A stretch of 13,367 bases of DNA. It comes from Bacillota bacterium (GTDB lineage Bacteria > Bacillota > Clostridia > Oscillospirales > Acutalibacteraceae). The notes beneath the pieces are model-generated. The model saw only the letters and a program-made list of their open reading frames with translations. It was not told the DNA's origin and did no database searches. Made by a program: the position numbers and the translations under genes. This document shows, in pieces, positions 1-5,964 of the stretch (positions within the stretch are counted from its first letter, which is position 1; each line of letters starts with the position of its first letter). Where the stretch lies: positions 1 through 13,367 of the forward strand of contig JAUZPX010000049.1 in the NCBI GenBank assembly GCA_030705695.1. The letters are read 5' to 3'.

Positions 1-287
1 AGCGGCTTTTTAGTTTTCTTTTCCGAGATTATTCCATTCTCTTCTATTTTTACGACTTCATCTTTGCAGGTTACTCTCATTAAAGGATTAAATCCCAAAA
101 AGGAGTACCGAGCCCATTTTTCGCCGCCTTCCACGCTTTCAAGAAGAAAGCAACGTTTGCTTGTGTCCGCTAATTTTCTCAACAGCATTATAGGGGTTAT
201 CATATCTGCATATATTTCCTTACAAATAGGGATAATGCAGTATTTCTCCGCCAACACAAGCGAATCTTCATAATTTGGATAAATCAT
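1..287 (-). CDS. trpE: Anthranilate synthase component I, N-terminal part (cut by window edge)
   Basis: Large subunit of anthranilate synthase, which makes anthranilate from chorismate in the first committed step of tryptophan synthesis. Only the first 95 codons lie in the window. The reading starts MIYPNYEDSLVLAEKY and contains the TrpE N-terminal pattern: D28-x2-TP (residues 28-32), the LLES motif at 48-51 that forms part of the Trp feedback pocket in known TrpE proteins, and RYSFLGFNP at 60-68. A stop codon lies two codons upstream in frame, so ATG at 287 is the first possible ATG. Only a weak Shine-Dalgarno (GGTG, 298-295) precedes it at 7 nt. The gene follows a Trp-type T-box leader, which independently supports the call. 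The catalytic C-terminal domain is outside the window. Confidence 0.9.
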   Translation of the reverse strand, partial: MIYPNYEDSLVLAEKYCIIPICKEIYADMITPIMLLRKLADTSKRCFLLESVEGGEKWARYSFLGFNPLMRVTCKDEVVKIEENGIISEKKTKKP

Positions 288-362
288 TTTTTAACACCGT
301 ATTTCATCAATTGATGGGATGAAACTCCTTTCATTTTTATTTTTCGAGTAAATTTGGATAAC

Positions 363-399
363 AAAAAAAGCTTTTGCCCCCATACAGGGACAAAAGCTT
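363..399 (-). terminator. T-box transcription terminator
   Basis: On the minus strand, arms AAGCTTTTGTCCC (399-387) and GGGGCAAAAGCTT (380-368) form a near-perfect hairpin followed by a run of seven T (369-363). It lies just downstream of the T-box motif, as expected for the regulated terminator. Confidence 0.92.
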
Positions 400-636
400 A
401 AACTTCTGCGATACCACCCAAATTGGTAAATAAATTTACCCACTCATTTTACGTACCATCATACGCACCCCACTGATAACGGACAGGGTTCCCGTTGGCG
501 TCTACTCCCTTTCGGTTTCAAGCCACCCTCGCAAGTCCATTCAGTAAAATCTTGTATTACCGCATTCTCACCATTTAGCGGCTCTCTGAAATACCATCCT
601 AAACTTACTTCTCTTGCTCTTCGGTTTAATATATTA
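363..636 (-). promoter_or_regulatory. Tryptophan-specific T-box leader of trpE
   Basis: tRNA-sensing leader RNA controlling trpE. Read on the minus strand it shows, in order: AGAGAGCCGC followed by the GGTGAGA loop motif and GCGG closing strand of stem I; the specifier region GAATGGAC, with TGG (Trp) at 539-537; a GGGAGTAGACGC-type segment before a CAACGGGAACCCTGTCCGTT hairpin; and the T-box sequence GGGTGGTATCGCAG at about 420-407, whose TGGT would pair with the tRNA acceptor end. It ends in a factor-independent terminator. By the known mechanism, uncharged tRNA-Trp stabilises the antiterminator and allows trpE transcription. The 5' end is inferred from the promoter just upstream. Confidence 0.93.
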
Positions 637-641
637 ATATC

Positions 642-669
642 ATTATATGATTAAAATTATATTTGTCAA
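642..669 (-). promoter_or_regulatory. Promoter of the trp T-box transcript
   Basis: A vegetative (sigma-A type) promoter read on the minus strand: -35 TTGACA at 669-664, 16-nt spacer, -10 TATAAT at 647-642. It would start transcription near 635, immediately before the first T-box elements. Both hexamers match the consensus exactly. Confidence 0.8.
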
Positions 670-673
670 TATT

Positions 674-702
674 TTTTTGAAAAAATTTAATTTTTTCAAA
701 AA
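674..702. repeat. 12-bp inverted repeat between two divergent promoters
   Basis: Arms TTTTTGAAAAAA (674-685) and TTTTTTCAAAAA (691-702) are perfectly complementary around a 5-nt TTTAA centre. The element sits between the trp -35 (664-669, minus) and the thi -35 (712-717, plus), upstream of both promoters. It could be a protein-binding site, a curved AT-rich upstream element, or a remnant terminator. The function is unknown. Confidence 0.6.
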
Positions 703-711
703 TGATATTGC

Positions 712-741
712 TTGACAATTTATATATCAAAATGATATAGT
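712..741 (+). promoter_or_regulatory. Promoter of the thi operon
   Basis: -35 TTGACA at 712-717 and -10 TATAGT at 736-741, separated by 18 nt. This predicts a start near 748-750, a little before the TPP aptamer. It is divergent from the trp T-box promoter, about 40 nt away between the -35 elements. Confidence 0.75.
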
Positions 742-762
742 GAATACAATAAAAAAAAATAT

Positions 763-850
763 TAGGGGAGCTTGTGTTCAGGCTGAGAGGAAGTAATTAG
801 CTTCGACCCTTACACCTGATTTGGGTAATGCCAACGTAGGAAAACTGCCG
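763..850 (+). promoter_or_regulatory. TPP riboswitch (THI-box aptamer)
   Basis: Thiamine pyrophosphate sensor controlling the thi genes downstream. Conserved aptamer blocks are visible in order: GGGGAG at 765-770, GGCTGAGAGG at 781-790 (pyrimidine-sensing CUGAGA), GACCCTT at 805-811, CCTGATTTGGGTAATGCC at 815-832 and AACGTAGGAAA at 833-843. It is followed by a terminator hairpin, so TPP binding most likely causes premature termination. The location directly before thiD fits. Confidence 0.96.
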
Positions 851-862
851 ATTAAATTATTT

Positions 863-897
863 ACAGGAAGTGCCTTACGGTGCCTCCTGTTTTGTTT
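863..897 (+). terminator. Riboswitch-controlled terminator
   Basis: ACAGGAAGTGCC (864-875) pairs with GGTGCCTCCTGT (879-890) with one mismatch and two G-U pairs, then TTTTGTTTT follows. It lies between the TPP aptamer and the thiD ribosome binding site, the usual place for an expression platform that acts by termination. Confidence 0.82.
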
Positions 898-915
898 TAT
901 GTTTAGGAGTATTTT

Positions 916-1716
916 ATGAAAAATTGTTTATCTATTGCAGGTTCAGATTGCAGCGGCGGTGCGGGAATACAAGCCGATATTAAAACATTTTCAGCGCTTG
1001 GCTGTTTTGGCATGAGCGTTATAGTTTCAGTCGTCGCAGAAAACACAAGCAGAGTAATTTCAATTCAAGATGTTTCTCCAAAAGTTATTAAAGACCAAAT
1101 TGATGCTGTTTTCGAGGATATTAAAGTCGATGCCGTTAAGGTTGGTATGTTATCGGGCATTGAATCAATGAAAGCAGTAATTGAAAAATTAAAGGAATAC
1201 CATCCAAAAATAACTGTAATTGACCCTGTAATGGTTGCAAAAGGCGGATGTGCATTAATGCAGCCTGAAGCTTTGGAAACCATGAAAAAAGAGATTATAC
1301 CTCTAAGTTTTTTATTAACTCCGAACATTCCCGAAGCTGAAACAATTACAAAAATGAAAATCGAAAATATTGAAGACATGAAAGCAGCCGCCAAAGGGAT
1401 TCACAAAATGGGAGCAGAAAATGTTCTTATAAAAGGCGGACATTTAAACGGAGATGCCGTTGACATTCTTTACGACGGTGAAAAGTACTATTCTTTTTCA
1501 AATGAAAGAATCAACACCAAAAACACACACGGCACAGGATGCACGCTATCTTCCGCAATCACGGCAAATCTGGCAAACGGAAAAAGTTTGCCAAAAGCAG
1601 TGGAAGAAGCTAAAAAATATGTTACTGAGGCAATAAGATATTCGCTTGATATTGGTAAAGGTCACGGTCCAACAAACCATTTTTATGAGTTTTATAACTC
1701 GAAAGGAATAATATAA
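916..1716 (+). CDS. thiD: Hydroxymethylpyrimidine / phosphomethylpyrimidine kinase
   Basis: Cytoplasmic ribokinase-fold kinase that phosphorylates HMP to HMP-P and then HMP-PP for thiamine synthesis. At 266 residues it has the usual ThiD length. Visible motifs: the substrate-binding stretch AGSDCSGGAGIQAD (residues 8-21), DPVMVAKGG from D103, and the anion-hole motif THGTGCTLSSAI with GTGC at 206-209, where Cys209 matches the catalytic Cys of known ThiD proteins. The start at 916 follows TTAGGAG at a good distance. It is first in the operon behind the TPP riboswitch, and its stop codon directly abuts the thiC start, so translation is probably coupled. Nothing looks broken. Confidence 0.95.
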   Translation: MKNCLSIAGSDCSGGAGIQADIKTFSALGCFGMSVIVSVVAENTSRVISIQDVSPKVIKDQIDAVFEDIKVDAVKVGMLSGIESMKAVIEKLKEYHPKITVIDPVMVAKGGCALMQPEALETMKKEIIPLSFLLTPNIPEAETITKMKIENIEDMKAAAKGIHKMGAENVLIKGGHLNGDAVDILYDGEKYYSFSNERINTKNTHGTGCTLSSAITANLANGKSLPKAVEEAKKYVTEAIRYSLDIGKGHGPTNHFYEFYNSKGII

Positions 1717-3030
1717 ATGAGAAACTACAAAACCCAAATGGAAGCTGCCAAAAAAGGTATTATCACTCCCGAAATGGAAACAGTCGCAAAAAAAGAAAAT
1801 ATTGACATTCATAAGCTTATGGAGCTTGTCGCATGCGGTACTGTCGCAATTCCTGCAAATATTAATCACAAATCACTCTCGGCAGAGGGTATCGGTTCAG
1901 GGCTGAAAACAAAAATAAATGTCAATCTCGGTATTTCAGGTGACTGTAAAAATTACGACATCGAAATGCAAAAGGTCGACATGGCAATTAAATTCGGTGC
2001 TGAAGCTATAATGGACCTTAGCAACTACGGCAAAACAAACACCTTTAGAAATGAACTTATTGAAAAATCGCCTGCAATGATCGGCACAGTTCCTATGTAT
2101 GACGCAATCGGCTATCTTGAAAAGGATTTGCTTGAAATTACCGCACAGGACTTTATGAAAGTTGTCCGTGCACATGCCGAAGAAGGCGTAGATTTCATGA
2201 CAATCCATGCAGGAATTAACAAAAGAGCAGTTGAAGCATTCCGCCGTGACGGTAGAAAAATGAATATCGTTTCACGTGGCGGCTCGCTTTTATTTGCATG
2301 GATGGCAATGACAGGCAATGAAAATCCGTTCTTTGAGTATTATGACGATGTTTTGGAAATCCTGCGTGAATACGATGTAACAATAAGCCTTGGCGACGCA
2401 TTAAGACCGGGTTGCATCGACGACAGCTCAGATGCCGCACAGATAAGCGAGCTTATCGAGCTTGGGAATCTTACAAAACGTGCATGGGAAAAAGACGTTC
2501 AGGTAATGGTTGAAGGTCCAGGACACATGGCAATGAACGAAATTGCCGCCAATATGATAATGCAGAAGCGCCTTTGCCACAACGCACCATTCTATGTTTT
2601 AGGGCCGCTCGTTACCGACATAGCTCCGGGATATGATCATATAACTTCCGCAATCGGCGGTGCTATTGCCGCTGCTTCGGGCGCCGACTTCCTTTGTTAT
2701 GTTACTCCTGCGGAGCATCTCCGCCTGCCTGATTTAAGCGACGTAAAAGAAGGCATCGTTGCAAGCAAAATCGCCGCTCATGCCGCAGACATTGCCAAAG
2801 GATTTCCAAACGCAAGAGATATCGACAATAAAATGGCTGATGCTCGCCATAATTTAGATTGGGATGAAATGTTCAAACTTGCTATTGATGGCGAAAAAGC
2901 AAGAGCATATTACGAAAGCACTCCCCCTGCCGACAGACATACATGCTCAATGTGCGGAAAAATGTGTGCCGTCAGAACAACAAACATGATTTTAGAGGGC
3001 AAAAAGGTTGAATTTTGCTCTGAAAAGTAG
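1717..3030 (+). CDS. thiC: Phosphomethylpyrimidine synthase (HMP-P synthase)
   Basis: Radical-SAM enzyme with a [4Fe-4S] cluster that rearranges 5-aminoimidazole ribotide into HMP-P. At 437 residues it is the shorter form lacking the long N-terminal domain of proteobacterial and plant ThiC. Recognisable stretches include MVEGPGHMAMNEI, VLGPLVTDIAPGYDHITSAIGGA and DFLCYVTPAEHL in the barrel core. The C-terminal cluster motif is C410-x2-C413-x3-C417, one residue tighter in the second gap than the CX2CX4C of E. coli ThiC. The ATG follows the thiD stop without a gap, with AAGGAATAA inside the end of thiD serving as ribosome binding site. Together with ThiD it supplies the pyrimidine half of thiamine. 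Confidence 0.96.
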   Translation: MRNYKTQMEAAKKGIITPEMETVAKKENIDIHKLMELVACGTVAIPANINHKSLSAEGIGSGLKTKINVNLGISGDCKNYDIEMQKVDMAIKFGAEAIMDLSNYGKTNTFRNELIEKSPAMIGTVPMYDAIGYLEKDLLEITAQDFMKVVRAHAEEGVDFMTIHAGINKRAVEAFRRDGRKMNIVSRGGSLLFAWMAMTGNENPFFEYYDDVLEILREYDVTISLGDALRPGCIDDSSDAAQISELIELGNLTKRAWEKDVQVMVEGPGHMAMNEIAANMIMQKRLCHNAPFYVLGPLVTDIAPGYDHITSAIGGAIAAASGADFLCYVTPAEHLRLPDLSDVKEGIVASKIAAHAADIAKGFPNARDIDNKMADARHNLDWDEMFKLAIDGEKARAYYESTPPADRHTCSMCGKMCAVRTTNMILEGKKVEFCSEK

Positions 3031-3054
3031 TATAAAGATAGAGGTAAAATTAAT

Positions 3055-3873
3055 ATGAATTTAATAACAAATAGCGTTTCAAAACAAATAAATGAACTTA
3101 GAAATAATGTTCCTCTTGTACATAATATCACAAACTATGTTACAGTAAACGACGTTGCAAACGTACTTCTTGCTATCGGTGCCTCCCCTATTATGGCTGA
3201 CGATATTGATGAAACAGCCGATATAACTGCTATTTCATCTGCACTTGTTATTAATATCGGAACATTAAACAAACGTACGATTTCATCTATGGTAGTTTCC
3301 GGCAAAAAAGCAAATGAACTTGGAATCCCTGTCGTTTTTGACCCTGTCGGCGCAGGCGCTTCAAAGCTTAGAAATGAAACAACAAAAGAAATACTCAGTC
3401 AAGTAAAAATAGCAATACTCAGAGGTAATTTATCTGAAATATCTTTTGCGGCAGGGCTTGAAGTTTCAACAAAAGGAGTAGATTCCTCCGAAGCCGATGA
3501 AAAAAACGACAGCGTAGCAGTTGCAAAAGTGGTTGCAAAGAAATTTGATTGCGTCGTTGCAATAACAGGAGCCGTTGATATAATATCAGACGGCGAAAGA
3601 GTTGTAAAAATCTCAAACGGTCACAAAATGCTTTCCAAGGTTACAGGTACAGGCTGCATGACAACAGCGCTTGTCGGAGCATTTGCAGGATCATGCAACG
3701 ATTATTTCACTGCGGCAGTTGGCGGGGTTGCCTCTATGGGCATTGCAGGTGAAATTGCGTTTGAAAAAGTCGGTGATTTAGGTACAGGAAGTTTCCGTGT
3801 AGCAATTATAGACGCACTAAGTAAGCTTGACGGCAATATAATATCCGAAAGGGTGAAGCTTGATGAAGAATAA
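3055..3873 (+). CDS. thiM: Hydroxyethylthiazole kinase
   Basis: Salvage kinase that phosphorylates 4-methyl-5-(2-hydroxyethyl)thiazole (HET) with ATP, giving the thiazole half for ThiE. At 272 residues it is typical of the family. Visible features: VHNITNYVTVNDVANVLLAIGASPIM near the N-terminus, the DPVGAGAS phosphate/metal region in the middle, RGNLSEI, and the catalytic GTGCMTTALVGAF motif with Cys201. A GAGG ribosome binding site precedes ATG 3055. The gene lies 24 nt after thiC, and its 3' end overlaps thiE by 11 nt. Its presence without thiazole synthesis genes in this operon suggests reliance on imported or recycled thiazole, though those genes may lie elsewhere. Confidence 0.95.
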   Translation: MNLITNSVSKQINELRNNVPLVHNITNYVTVNDVANVLLAIGASPIMADDIDETADITAISSALVINIGTLNKRTISSMVVSGKKANELGIPVVFDPVGAGASKLRNETTKEILSQVKIAILRGNLSEISFAAGLEVSTKGVDSSEADEKNDSVAVAKVVAKKFDCVVAITGAVDIISDGERVVKISNGHKMLSKVTGTGCMTTALVGAFAGSCNDYFTAAVGGVASMGIAGEIAFEKVGDLGTGSFRVAIIDALSKLDGNIISERVKLDEE

Positions 3874-4495
3874 TGTTGACTACTCCCTTTACCTTTGCAC
3901 AGACAGAAATTTAATGTCGACAGATACTATTGAAGAATCCGTCGAGCTTGCAATAAAAGGCGGATGCACCGTTGTTCAGTTAAGAGAAAAAGACTGTACG
4001 TCACTTGAATTTTATCAGCTTGCGCTTCGAGTTAAAGAAATCACAGAAAGATATAACGTCCCGTTAATAATAAATGACAGAGTTGACATCGCTCTGGCTG
4101 TAAATGCAGACGGAGTACATGTCGGACAAAGCGATTTGCCTGCATTTGTTGTAAGAAAGATAATCGGTAATGATAAAATTCTCGGCGTTTCGGCATCAAG
4201 TTATGAAGAAGCATTAAAAGCACAAAAAGACAATGCCGATTATATCGGTGTGGGAGCAATGTATTCAACCTTAACAAAAACAGATGCAAAGACCGTTTCT
4301 ATTGATGAACTGAAAAAAATACGCAAAGCAATTAACATTCCGATAGTAGTTATCGGCGGAATAAACAAAGATACCATAAGTAATTTTAAAGGCATGGGTA
4401 TTGACGGAATAGCGGTAGTATCGGCAGTTGTTGCTCAAAAAGATATTACCTGTGCTGCCCGTGAACTTTTGACAGTGTTTAAGGAGCAAACATGA
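3863..4495 (+). CDS. thiE: Thiamine-phosphate synthase
   Basis: TIM-barrel enzyme that couples HMP-PP with thiazole phosphate to give thiamine monophosphate. Visible motifs: VVQLREKD (QLREK at 39-43), IINDRVDIAL (NDR at 71-73), GVHVGQSDLP, the loop GVGAMYSTLTKTDA, and the phosphate-binding VVIGGIN and GIAVVSAV stretches. I chose ATG 3863 (210 aa). A TTG one codon earlier is possible, but the ATG lies a normal distance after AAGGGTG (3848-3854). The start sits inside the end of thiM, and the stop overlaps the next gene by ATGA, so all these genes are likely translationally coupled. Confidence 0.94.
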   Translation: MKNNVDYSLYLCTDRNLMSTDTIEESVELAIKGGCTVVQLREKDCTSLEFYQLALRVKEITERYNVPLIINDRVDIALAVNADGVHVGQSDLPAFVVRKIIGNDKILGVSASSYEEALKAQKDNADYIGVGAMYSTLTKTDAKTVSIDELKKIRKAINIPIVVIGGINKDTISNFKGMGIDGIAVVSAVVAQKDITCAARELLTVFKEQT

Positions 4496-5133
4496 TAGAT
4501 TTTAAAGGTGCGATTTTTGATTTAGACGGAACGCTGCTTGATTCAATGGATGTATGGAGAAAACTTGACATTGATTTCTTAGGCAAGCGTGGTCTTGAAG
4601 TCCCTGATGATTATGTTGAAACAATAACTCCGATGGGATTTCATGAAGCTGCTAAATATACAATAAAACGATTTGGTTTAGATGAGAACCCTGATGATAT
4701 CGTTAACGAGTGGTATGATATGTCAATTGAAATATACAGTACATCCGTTGCACTAAAACCGAATGTTAAGAAATATCTAGACTTTCTGAAAAAGCAAGGA
4801 ATTAAAATGGCTGTTGCAACGGCTTCACATGAGAAATTGTTTACTCCGGCATTAAATAATAATGGAATATTTCATTTTTTTGACGCTTTTACCACAGTAA
4901 ATGAAGTAAAGCGCGGTAAGGGTTTTCCAGATGTTTATTTGAAGGCAACAGAAAAAATCGGCTTAACTCCTAACGATTGTGTAGTTTTTGAAGATATATA
5001 TGCAGGTTTAAAAGGAGCAAAAGACGGAGGATTTTTCACTGTCGGCGTTTACGATGAATATTCCAGTTATGAAAAGAGCAAAATAATGGAAGTATCGGAT
5101 CTGTATATAAATGATTTTGGAGAACTATTATAA
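4492..5133 (+). CDS. HAD-superfamily phosphatase in the thi operon (candidate TMP phosphatase)
   Basis: HAD subfamily IA hydrolase of 213 residues, like beta-phosphoglucomutase and phosphoglycolate phosphatase relatives. Motif I is FDLDGTLLDS with nucleophile D10 and acid/base D12; motif II is the VATAS segment with T110; motif III is K143 in GKGFPDVY; motif IV is FEDIYAG with E167-D168. A helical cap lies between residues of about 18 and 85. The start overlaps the thiE stop (ATGA), and the stop overlaps the operon terminator, so it is a true last member of the thi operon. I infer that its substrate is a thiamine-pathway phosphate, most likely thiamine monophosphate, but HAD substrates cannot be read from motifs. 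Housekeeping sugar-phosphate phosphatase activity is the alternative. Confidence 0.85.
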   Translation: MIDFKGAIFDLDGTLLDSMDVWRKLDIDFLGKRGLEVPDDYVETITPMGFHEAAKYTIKRFGLDENPDDIVNEWYDMSIEIYSTSVALKPNVKKYLDFLKKQGIKMAVATASHEKLFTPALNNNGIFHFFDAFTTVNEVKRGKGFPDVYLKATEKIGLTPNDCVVFEDIYAGLKGAKDGGFFTVGVYDEYSSYEKSKIMEVSDLYINDFGELL

Positions 5134-5172
5134 AAAACCTCTCGTTTTCAATAGGAAAACGAGAGGTTTTTT
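5132..5172. terminator. Bidirectional terminator between the thi operon and the Crp/Fnr gene
   Basis: A perfect 18-bp hairpin: arm AAAAAACCTCTCGTTTTC at 5132-5149, loop AATAG, arm GAAAACGAGAGGTTTTTT at 5155-5172. Both strands end in a T run, and the genes on either side converge on it, so it probably stops both transcripts. Confidence 0.95.
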
Positions 5173-5197
5173 GAATAATTTTGTATATTCGGTTTTT

Positions 5198-5857
5198 TTA
5201 TAATAATTCAAAATTGTTCTTATTAAAATTCAGAACACCGTCATCTCTAAGTCTGCAAAGCTCCGCAGACATCGCACTTCTTTCTACTGAAAGATAATCT
5301 GCAAGCTCCTGTCTGTTTAGAGGAATTATAAAGCTGCTGCTTTTTGCTTTCTTCGCTTCAGCAGATAAATACGCAAGTAATTTTTCACGGGTTGTTCGCT
5401 TTGAAGTAAATTCAATTTTCTGATTTAATATAATATTCTTTTTTGCAATGATTCTAAGCATATTATAAATTAGTTTATTATGAAAAACACATGGTTTTTC
5501 ACATGTATTAATTAGTTTACTGAAATTAATAAACATAATTACGCTTTCTGTGGTAGTAAAAACACTTACAGGAAGCGTTTTTATTTCTGCGCAAACAAAT
5601 GTCTCGGCAAACAACTTGCCCTCATCAAAAACAGCCACTATATTTCTGTTCCCGTAGAAATCCTCTTTTATTATTTGAATCTGCCCAGATAGTACAATAC
5701 CTACCTTATCTGTATTGTCGCCTTCAATCAAAACTGCTTGTTTTTTATCAAAATTAACTGTTACAGCGGAAAGGCATGACAAAATAGACAGTATATCCAT
5801 CTCTTCAATACCTTCAAACAAACTAACATTTTTTAAAATTTTTAAATATTTTTCCAT
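5198..5857 (-). CDS. Crp/Fnr-family transcriptional regulator, probable controller of hcp
   Basis: A 219-residue two-domain regulator. Residues about 15-120 form a cNMP-binding-type beta-roll (VLIEGDNTDKVGIVLSGQIQIIK, GKLFAETFV), followed by a dimerisation helix around 120-150 and a Crp-type winged helix at about 155-219, with recognition helix in RQELADYLSVERSAMSAELCRL and LRDDGVL as the wing. No FNR-type N-terminal four-Cys cluster motif is seen; the few Cys are scattered. It is divergent from the ferredoxin-hcp operon, the typical place for HcpR-like nitrosative-stress regulators in clostridia and sulfate reducers. I infer that role from context; the effector (heme/NO or other) cannot be told. 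A purine-rich site (GAGGGGG) precedes ATG 5857. Confidence 0.88.
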   Translation of the reverse strand: MEKYLKILKNVSLFEGIEEMDILSILSCLSAVTVNFDKKQAVLIEGDNTDKVGIVLSGQIQIIKEDFYGNRNIVAVFDEGKLFAETFVCAEIKTLPVSVFTTTESVIMFINFSKLINTCEKPCVFHNKLIYNMLRIIAKKNIILNQKIEFTSKRTTREKLLAYLSAEAKKAKSSSFIIPLNRQELADYLSVERSAMSAELCRLRDDGVLNFNKNNFELL

Positions 5858-5873
5858 AAATCCCCCTCATTCC

Positions 5874-5887
5874 GTTGTAAATACAAC
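5874..5887. promoter_or_regulatory. 14-bp palindrome, candidate Crp/Fnr-type operator
   Basis: GTTGTA-AA-TACAAC: two perfect 6-bp half-sites with a 2-bp centre, a typical size and symmetry for a Crp/Fnr-family dimer. It lies in the 107-bp divergent region, 16 bp upstream of the regulator's start codon, and overlaps the weak -35 of the proposed hcp-side promoter. It is thus placed to activate or gate the hcp operon and to repress the regulator itself. Confidence 0.65.
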
Positions 5888-5910
5888 AGACTTATTGACT
5901 AAAGTATAGT
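5882..5910 (+). promoter_or_regulatory. Possible promoter of the ferredoxin-hcp operon
   Basis: -10 TATAGT at 5905-5910, with a poor -35 (TACAAC, 5882-5887) at 17 nt that is the right half of the palindrome. A weak -35 overlapped by an activator site is common for class II Crp/Fnr activation. The -10 overlaps the -10 of the opposite promoter. An alternative using TTGACT at 5895-5900 has no good -10. Confidence 0.45.
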
Positions 5911-5931
5911 AACATCTTCACATAAAGTCAA
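5903..5931 (-). promoter_or_regulatory. Promoter of the Crp/Fnr gene
   Basis: On the minus strand: -35 TTGACT at 5931-5926, 17-nt spacer, -10 TATACT at 5908-5903. The predicted start is near 5896, giving a leader of about 40 nt that contains the palindrome at 5874-5887. Confidence 0.7.
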
Positions 5932-5964
5932 TAAATCAAAATTAATGGTCAGGAGGAAAAACAA

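Noticed and set aside
64..273. A 69-codon plus-strand open frame at the left edge
   Set aside because: It is antisense to trpE, whose minus-strand reading has clear TrpE motifs and a T-box leader; the plus frame resembles nothing and starts with a rare codon.
3860..3862. TTG start of thiE one codon before the ATG
   Set aside because: The ATG at 3863 is a better codon with normal spacing from AAGGGTG; the difference is a single residue.
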